A stretch of 10,953 bases of DNA from Flavobacterium sp. (GTDB taxonomy: Bacteria; Bacteroidota; Bacteroidia; Flavobacteriales; Flavobacteriaceae), in NCBI GenBank assembly GCA_030682755.1, contig JAUXNR010000208.1, positions 1 to 10,953 of the forward strand, read 5' to 3'. Both the position numbers and the translations under genes were made by a program. Positions 5,634 to 10,953 of this stretch are shown here, one piece after another (positions within the stretch are counted from its first letter, which is position 1; every line of letters begins with the position of its first letter). Under the pieces are notes generated by a model, which saw only the letters and a program-made list of their open reading frames with translations, was not told the origin of the DNA and did not search any database.

Positions 5634-5643
5634 TTGGTAAAAA

Positions 5644-5874
5644 TTATTTCAAATTCTCTTTATCATGATCATCCGTTATTTTAGGCTTTTTGAACTTATT
5701 TCTTATTCTTTCAAAAATAAAAATTTCACCAAGTGCCATAAAAACTCCAAAAAATAAACTTTGAAAAACTATTTGTTTAATTGTCAATTCTTCTTCAAAA
5801 AAATAAAGCAATAATCCGTAGAATGGACCCATAACCAAAATACCTGCAATTAAAACGGCTACATTCTTATTCAT
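5644..5874 (-). CDS. Small two-helix membrane protein, unknown function
   Basis: The 76-residue product has two predicted membrane helices (about 5-26 and 33-54) separated by the acidic turn EEELTIKQ, followed by a charged tail (ERIRNKFKKPK, then DDHDKENLK). I recognise no named family. It starts at an ATG one nucleotide after the MazG-like stop, so it is almost certainly in the same transcript. It is related to the following gene (5412-5633) through the FYG...YFF and MAL...FIF segments, so the two may form a hetero-oligomer or be redundant copies. There is no signal peptide, and the hydrophobic helices would remain in the inner membrane. Confidence 0.75.
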   Translation of the reverse strand: MNKNVAVLIAGILVMGPFYGLLLYFFEEELTIKQIVFQSLFFGVFMALGEIFIFERIRNKFKKPKITDDHDKENLK

Positions 5875-5875
5875 T

Positions 5876-6202
5876 TTACTTTAACTTTTCATTGTTTTGA
5901 TGTCTATCATGATCCCGTTTGGTTTTGATGTCCATTTTTTTATCAAAAGCTGCTTGTAAATCAACTCCGGTTTGATTGGCCAAACACAAAACTACAAAAA
6001 CTACATCGGCCAATTCTTCGCCAAGGTCTTTGTTTTTGTCACTTTCTTTTTCGGATTGTTCACCATAACGACGAGCTATGATACGGGCCACCTCACCTAC
6101 TTCTTCAGTAAGTTGTGCCATGTTGGTCAATTCATTGAAATAACGAACGCCGTGGTTTTTTATCCAGTTGTCAACTTCGAGTTGGGAATTTTTGAGGTTC
6201 AT
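5876..6202 (-). CDS. MazG-like nucleotide pyrophosphohydrolase
   Basis: The 108-residue protein is a single MazG-like domain of the all-alpha NTP pyrophosphatase superfamily, which hydrolyses (d)NTPs to NMP and pyrophosphate with Mg. The metal-binding signature EExxE(12-28)ExxD is complete: E33, E34, E37 in LTEEVGEVAR and E63, D66 in GEELADVVF. The C-terminal DHDRHQNN is typical of this small subfamily. It acts in the cytoplasm, probably cleaning up damaged nucleotides; the substrate cannot be read from sequence. Its ATG overlaps the TGA of the upstream DUF3857 gene in an ATGA junction, so translation is probably coupled, and the next gene starts one nucleotide after its stop. Confidence 0.92.
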   Translation of the reverse strand: MNLKNSQLEVDNWIKNHGVRYFNELTNMAQLTEEVGEVARIIARRYGEQSEKESDKNKDLGEELADVVFVVLCLANQTGVDLQAAFDKKMDIKTKRDHDRHQNNEKLK

Positions 6203-8196
6203 TTTATTTTTTTTAGAATTATAGATTCCGTTTGTTTTTCAATATAAAGTTTAAAAATATTTCTTATATCATCATAATATATAGGCCCAAAAGAAGGTTG
6301 ATTAATATCAAAAGCAGATGAAATTACAATTTTATTTTTATCACTTGAAATATCGAAATTAAAAACCATACTATTATTATGCATATAAACACTTGTTGGT
6401 TCAGGCAAATGCTCAATCTCATAACCTTCTGGAATTGTAATATTTATGACATATTTTTCTTGGTTTGGGAAAACAAAATCAATTGGCATGGTTCGATTTT
6501 CTGAAATAAATGGATTGCTTTTAGTTGTATAAAAAAGTAAAGGATTAAAAATAATTTTATTGTCATTTATTTCTATTTCTGCTTCGCTTGAAAAAGAAAA
6601 AGTTTCAACTATGGTTTTATCTAAATCTTTTAAGTTATCAATAGTATAATCTGTTATTTCAATATTATTAAAATTTGATTCAATTGTTTCGATATATAAA
6701 TCTTGGTGAATATTTAAAAATACATCTCTAAAAACATAAGCATAATAATCACTTTTTGTATTTCTGGCTTTCCCTTTTAAAATTCCATCAGAATTGATTT
6801 CGGCCTGAATAAAATTTATTGATTTAGACAAAAAAGTAGGTTGTAGATTTATCTCTTCTGACTCATTAGACATTGTTATCAATATTCCCTTTTCATTTAT
6901 ACTTCTGAGTGGTAATATGTTTAAAGTAGAGTTTAAATCTGTAGCATCTAATAATACTTGCTTGTTGTCTATTACAGCTTTAGTTATTATATAATTGATA
7001 TCAGTTCTTGTTGGGTGCGTAATAATTCCGTTATCACGGGTACTAACTAAAACTGGAAAAGCACTAATTCCAACACCTCTTAACATTACGAGAAGGTTCA
7101 AATTTATGTCTGAAACGTTTCCGTTTCCATTAGCATATGCATTTTCTAAACCAAACTTTGGATAATAACCCAAATATTTATTCCATTTTATTTTATTTTT
7201 TACATGATTCAAAACAGCTTTTGCCTTTTCTGTTTCATTCATAGTATCATTTACAACTGTAATTAAATCATTTTCAAAATATCCTTTAGCTTCAATTTGG
7301 CTTTTAAAAAGTTTGCTCTCTGAAATAACTCTTGTAACGTCATTCCATGTTTGTGATAAACTTTCCGTTTTTTTTCCTAAAAAAGTGACCGCACTTAGTT
7401 CATTTTTAATTTTAATTCTATAATTTTCAATATTGTCAACAAATGGCTCCTCTACCAAAGCGGGTATATTTTTAAACGTATATTTACTTTTTCTAATGGA
7501 ATAATTCAAAACATTTGATTTGAAATATGCAATTGACTTTTTTTGTTCTAATTTACCCGCTTCTGACTCTTGTTCTATCTTAATATCACCATTTAATACT
7601 GTTTTATAATCAAAGTTAACCGGAACTTCTGTTGCATATTCTGCATAGTTAACTGGTATAGTTTCCTGAATATCAAAATCAGGTAATTTAATTGGATTTA
7701 TAGTAATAATTTTGTATTTGAATTCAACAACTGAGCCTTCTTTTACATTAGGGAATGTCACAATTTTTTTGAACATATTCTCATTTGTCTGTTCTACATA
7801 TACGCTTCCCTTTTTTAATTTTGTTTTTTTTATTTTATTGTTTAATAAATTATAAGTAGTAATCTCAGAAACAAAAACATTATCAAGATTTAAATGTTCA
7901 AACTCATTGACATAAGGTATTGCATAATTTGCCCACGAAAACCCTTCCTTTTTGTAAATTTTTAACCTTATCTCATAATTTGTCTCATTAATAAATCCAA
8001 GACTTGAAGCATAATAAAATACTGTTTTTGCCTTTTTAATCAATATCGCTGCCACAGCAGAAGTATCTGTTGGGTGGTTTTTTTCTGCCAATTCTTCTTT
8101 TGAAATTTTACCAAATTCAAGGTTTTGAGCAAATGATATATTGCTGCACAATAACAAAAAAAAGAAAACATTACTTATTTTTATTTTCAAAATCAT
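6199..8196 (-). CDS. Exported DUF3857/transglutaminase-like protein, paralogue 1 (catalytic residues missing)
   Basis: This 665-residue protein has a signal peptide (hydrophobic core about 8-22, then SFAQ with predicted cleavage after residue 23-24). After it come a DUF3857-like beta domain (about 60-270), a transglutaminase-like core (about 320-425) and a DUF3858-like beta-rich C-terminal domain (about 450-650). Alignment by eye to active transglutaminases puts V361 (GNVSDIN) at the catalytic Cys and N401 (INYIITKAV) at the His; only D417 (LLDATD) remains. It is therefore likely non-enzymatic, perhaps a periplasmic or outer-membrane-associated binding protein. I chose the ATG at 8196 because it gives a clean signal peptide matching the paralogue; the frame extends to 8235. 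An 81-nt gap separates it from paralogue 2. The stop overlaps the MazG-like start. Confidence 0.88.
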   Translation of the reverse strand: MILKIKISNVFFFLLLCSNISFAQNLEFGKISKEELAEKNHPTDTSAVAAILIKKAKTVFYYASSLGFINETNYEIRLKIYKKEGFSWANYAIPYVNEFEHLNLDNVFVSEITTYNLLNNKIKKTKLKKGSVYVEQTNENMFKKIVTFPNVKEGSVVEFKYKIITINPIKLPDFDIQETIPVNYAEYATEVPVNFDYKTVLNGDIKIEQESEAGKLEQKKSIAYFKSNVLNYSIRKSKYTFKNIPALVEEPFVDNIENYRIKIKNELSAVTFLGKKTESLSQTWNDVTRVISESKLFKSQIEAKGYFENDLITVVNDTMNETEKAKAVLNHVKNKIKWNKYLGYYPKFGLENAYANGNGNVSDINLNLLVMLRGVGISAFPVLVSTRDNGIITHPTRTDINYIITKAVIDNKQVLLDATDLNSTLNILPLRSINEKGILITMSNESEEINLQPTFLSKSINFIQAEINSDGILKGKARNTKSDYYAYVFRDVFLNIHQDLYIETIESNFNNIEITDYTIDNLKDLDKTIVETFSFSSEAEIEINDNKIIFNPLLFYTTKSNPFISENRTMPIDFVFPNQEKYVINITIPEGYEIEHLPEPTSVYMHNNSMVFNFDISSDKNKIVISSAFDINQPSFGPIYYDDIRNIFKLYIEKQTESIILKKIK

Positions 8197-8277
8197 TGCT
8201 AAGTTTCTATAGATGAAAACATTATTTTGTGACAATATTTTAAATTACATTTTATTAAACCCTTAATTAGGTTTGTT

Positions 8278-10260
8278 TTACTTTTTCTTGAGAATTATTG
8301 ACTCTGTTTGTTTTTCAATGTAGAGTTTAAATATGTTTTTTAAATCTTGATAAAAATTTGGTTCAAAAACAGCTTTGTTTATTTCAAATGAAGAGTTAAT
8401 TACAATCTTATTGGCATCATTTGATGTGTTAAAATTTAAAACAACATCATTGTTTTCAAGTGAGACATTTGTAGATTTTGGCAAATATTCTACTTCATAT
8501 CCTTCCGGTATCAATATGGTAATCAAATACTTTTCTTGAGTTGGAAAAACAAAATCAATTGGCATAGACCGTTTGTCTTCTTTAAGAGGATTGACACTTT
8601 TTGTAAAAAAAAGTAACGGATTAAATAGTATTTTTTTATTATTTGACTCAATTTCGTTTGACTTTGAAAAAGAAAAAGTTTCAATAATTGTTTTATCAAA
8701 ATCTTCTATATTTTCAATCTTATAATCTGTAATGTCAATATTATTGTAATCAGATTCTAATTTTTCCAAATAAAGATTTTTATTAATTCCAGCATATTTA
8801 TCTCTAAATGAATAAGCATAATAATCACTTTTTGTGTTTCTTACTTTACCACTTAAACTTCCATTTTGATTAAGATCAGCCTGAATAAATGTAATTGATT
8901 TTGACAACATGGTAGGTTGAAGGCTTACTTCTTCAGATTTACCTGATATTGAAATCATGATCCCATTTCCATTTATACATCTAAAAGGTAGAATATTGAT
9001 TGTTGCATGTTCATCTGTTGCATCCATAAGAATTTGTTTCCCATCAATTGTTGCTTGCACAATTAAGTAATTAAAATCGTCTCTGCTGGGGAAAAATATT
9101 TTTCCGTTTTTACGTGTACTAATCAATACTGGATATGCATTTATTCCGGCACTTCTTAACATAACGAGTAAGTTCAAATTAATATCAGAAACATTTCCGG
9201 TCCTATTATTATAGGCTTCCTTTAAACCTTCTTTTGGAAAGTATCCATAAATTCCATTCCATTTTATTCTTTTTTTGACATGTTCCAAAATTGCATTTGC
9301 TTGTTCAGTTTTTGTCATAGAATCATTAATGATGCTTTTTAAATTGCTTTCAAAGTATCCTTTGCTTTGAATTTGACTTTTAAAACGCTCATTTTCTGAA
9401 ATGTTCATCGTTACATCTTCCCAAGATTCTGCATATTTTTTTGCAGGAGTATTACTAAAGACTACAGCACTTAATTCATTTTTAATTTTTATTCTATAGT
9501 TCTCTAGGTTATCAATATAAGGTTCTTCTTTTAATGCTGGAATGTTTTTTAAGGTATATTTATTATTTCTAAGCGTATACGACAAATAATTTGTTTGATT
9601 AAACGCTGCATTAACTGACTTTGTAATCACTTCATCTTTTGACTCATGGTCTATTTTTGAATACCCATTTAAAATTGTTTTGTATTCATAATTTACCGGA
9701 ATTTCAGTTTTATATTCCGCAAAATTAACCGGTATTGTCTCTTGAAAATCGAAGTCGGGTAATTTTGCTAAATTCTCAGAAACAAGTTTATATTTAAATT
9801 CAATCACAGAGCCTTCTTTAACATTAGGCAATGTGATTGTTTTTTTCATCCAATACTCATTTATTTTCTCTTTAAATGTGCCATCAGAATTGAGTTTTGA
9901 TTTTTCAATTTTATCATTCACTAAGTTATAAGTCGTGACATCTGAGAAAAAAACATTGTCTTTTCCTAAATTTGTCCATCCGATATAATAAGGAATAGAA
10001 TAATTTGCCCAAGAAAAACCTTCCTTTTTATAAATTTTTAATCGTATTTCATATTTAGTTTCACACTGAAAACCATCTTTTTCAGTGTAAAAAAAACTTG
10101 TTTTTGCTTTTTTAAATAAAATAGCAGCTACCGCAGAAGTATCTGTTGGGTGTTTTTTTTCTGCTAATTCTTGTTTAGAAACTTTTCCAAAATCTAAGTT
10201 TTGTGCATTAATAACTGTATTACAAAACAATAAAAATAAGACTACGGCAGTACTTCTCAT
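8278..10260 (-). CDS. Exported DUF3857/transglutaminase-like protein, paralogue 2 (catalytic residues missing)
   Basis: The 660-residue product has a signal peptide (residues 1-19, ending INAQ) and the same domain order as paralogue 1, with about 60 percent identity by eye. Near-identical stretches are HPTDTSAVAAIL (37-48), YEIRLKIYKKEGFSWANY (70-87), ENYRIKIKNELSAV (253-266), VSDINLNLLVMLR (357-369), MPIDFVFP (566-573) and the last 20 residues. V357 and N397 occupy the expected transglutaminase Cys and His positions; D413 is retained. The protein should be exported across the inner membrane. It starts 3 nt after the stop of the third paralogue, so the two are surely co-transcribed. The conservation of the degenerate catalytic site in both copies argues for a conserved non-catalytic role rather than recent decay. 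Confidence 0.9.
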   Translation of the reverse strand: MRSTAVVLFLLFCNTVINAQNLDFGKVSKQELAEKKHPTDTSAVAAILFKKAKTSFFYTEKDGFQCETKYEIRLKIYKKEGFSWANYSIPYYIGWTNLGKDNVFFSDVTTYNLVNDKIEKSKLNSDGTFKEKINEYWMKKTITLPNVKEGSVIEFKYKLVSENLAKLPDFDFQETIPVNFAEYKTEIPVNYEYKTILNGYSKIDHESKDEVITKSVNAAFNQTNYLSYTLRNNKYTLKNIPALKEEPYIDNLENYRIKIKNELSAVVFSNTPAKKYAESWEDVTMNISENERFKSQIQSKGYFESNLKSIINDSMTKTEQANAILEHVKKRIKWNGIYGYFPKEGLKEAYNNRTGNVSDINLNLLVMLRSAGINAYPVLISTRKNGKIFFPSRDDFNYLIVQATIDGKQILMDATDEHATINILPFRCINGNGIMISISGKSEEVSLQPTMLSKSITFIQADLNQNGSLSGKVRNTKSDYYAYSFRDKYAGINKNLYLEKLESDYNNIDITDYKIENIEDFDKTIIETFSFSKSNEIESNNKKILFNPLLFFTKSVNPLKEDKRSMPIDFVFPTQEKYLITILIPEGYEVEYLPKSTNVSLENNDVVLNFNTSNDANKIVINSSFEINKAVFEPNFYQDLKNIFKLYIEKQTESIILKKK

Positions 10261-10263
10261 AAA

Positions 10264-10953
10264 TTACGTTTTTTTCAATACAATTTTATCTGATTGATTT
10301 TCTACTACAGTCTTGAAAAAGTTTTTTAGATTTTCATAATAATTTGGTGTAATAAATGATTGATTCACACTTAATATTGCATTCAATTGAATTTTTGTAT
10401 CGGTTGCTTGTATGTTAAAACTATAGGTTAATTGATTATTATCCGCAGCAAAAACTTGAGATTTTGGTAAAGATTCTACAACATATCCTTGAGGTATATT
10501 AATAGTCAATGTATATTTATCTTCAGATGGATATACAAAATCAATTGGATAATCTCTTTTTTCAAGTTTAAACGGATTATCTGTAAGTGAATAATATAGT
10601 AAAGGTGATACATACATTTTATCCACAATAATTTCAGTTAGTCCAGTATGTTTAAAACTATATTCTTCAAAAACAGGCTTTAATAAGTCTTTTTCATTAT
10701 TAACTGTATATTCTTCAATTTCTATATTAGAATATTTTTTTTCCAATGTCTCAATATAACTTTCTTTAGATAAATTTAAATATCTATCTCTATATCGAAA
10801 AGCGTTGTAGTCAAAATGTTGCGTTCTAATTTTTCCGTTAACCACTCCATCTGTATCAATTGAAGCTAATCCTAACGTATTATCTTTTGACAAAAAAGAA
10901 GGAATCAACCTTGCAAATGTTGAAGAACCGTCTTTTCTTATTAATCTTCCTTC
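10264..10953 (-). CDS. DUF3857/transglutaminase-like protein, paralogue 3, N-terminus beyond window
   Basis: The frame is open from the right edge to a TAA at 10264 and gives 229 C-terminal residues. It aligns with the C-terminal beta-rich region of the two downstream proteins. Shared features are the SFLSKDN segment (compare FLSKS), DYNAFRYRDRYLNL (compare DYYAYVFRD), YPIDFVYPSEDKYTLTINIP (compare MPIDFVFPNQEKY) and GYVVESLPKS. It is more distant from the other two than they are from each other. Its last residues, ENQSDKIVLKKT, still match the EKQTESIILKK ending of the others. The transglutaminase core and signal peptide lie outside the window. No internal ATG makes a better start, so it is a fragment only because of the window edge. 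It is 3 nt from the next gene and heads the visible part of the operon. Confidence 0.88.
   Translation of the reverse strand, partial: EGRLIRKDGSSTFARLIPSFLSKDNTLGLASIDTDGVVNGKIRTQHFDYNAFRYRDRYLNLSKESYIETLEKKYSNIEIEEYTVNNEKDLLKPVFEEYSFKHTGLTEIIVDKMYVSPLLYYSLTDNPFKLEKRDYPIDFVYPSEDKYTLTINIPQGYVVESLPKSQVFAADNNQLTYSFNIQATDTKIQLNAILSVNQSFITPNYYENLKNFFKTVVENQSDKIVLKKT

Noticed and set aside
5972..6247. Plus-strand open frame of 91 codons opposite the MazG-like gene
   Set aside because: It is antisense to a well-supported gene with complete metal-binding motifs, and no conserved features are visible.
6199..8235. Longer start for DUF3857 paralogue 1 at 8235
   Set aside because: The extra 13 residues are polar and precede a normal signal peptide. 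The start at 8196 matches the paralogue architecture.

Overview
The window looks like a chromosomal segment of a Flavobacterium-like member of the Bacteroidota. The evidence is low GC, no Shine-Dalgarno sequences ahead of starts, a TTG-N21-TATATTTG promoter of the flavobacterial type upstream of queA, and proteins that read like flavobacterial orthologues. All ten supported genes lie on the minus strand, so transcription runs from high to low coordinates. There is no rRNA, tRNA, CRISPR array, recognisable insertion sequence or phage gene.

Right half (10953 to 5412): a compact, probably co-transcribed block. It has three tandem paralogues of DUF3857/transglutaminase-like exported proteins (the first is cut by the window edge), then a MazG-like nucleotide pyrophosphohydrolase joined by an ATGA overlap, then two small related two-helix membrane proteins. 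Both complete DUF3857 proteins lack the expected catalytic Cys and His of the transglutaminase core, so they are probably binding or structural proteins rather than enzymes.

Left half (5362 to 1): housekeeping and amino-acid genes. These are aroA (shikimate pathway), queA (queuosine tRNA modification) with its own promoter and terminator, kynU (kynureninase), a four-helix-bundle (23S rRNA intervening-sequence-like) gene, and a ureohydrolase of the arginase/agmatinase family that is cut by the left edge.

The most unusual feature is a set of short-period repeats confined to the left half. There are octamer arrays (GATTNTTN and its complement, TTTAAARG, NNCTGAGT) in intergenic DNA. There is a heptamer array (AACCCGC on the coding strand) in three 31-bp blocks inside aroA. 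A palindromic hairpin element occurs twice, once after queA and once in frame inside aroA, with compensatory stem changes. The four-helix-bundle gene is bounded by octamer arrays and by an exact 19-bp direct repeat that supplies the stop codons of both kynU and the four-helix-bundle gene, which suggests a mobile or duplicated cassette. aroA has absorbed four repeat blocks without losing its active-site motifs. This is the best candidate here for an under-described phenomenon.
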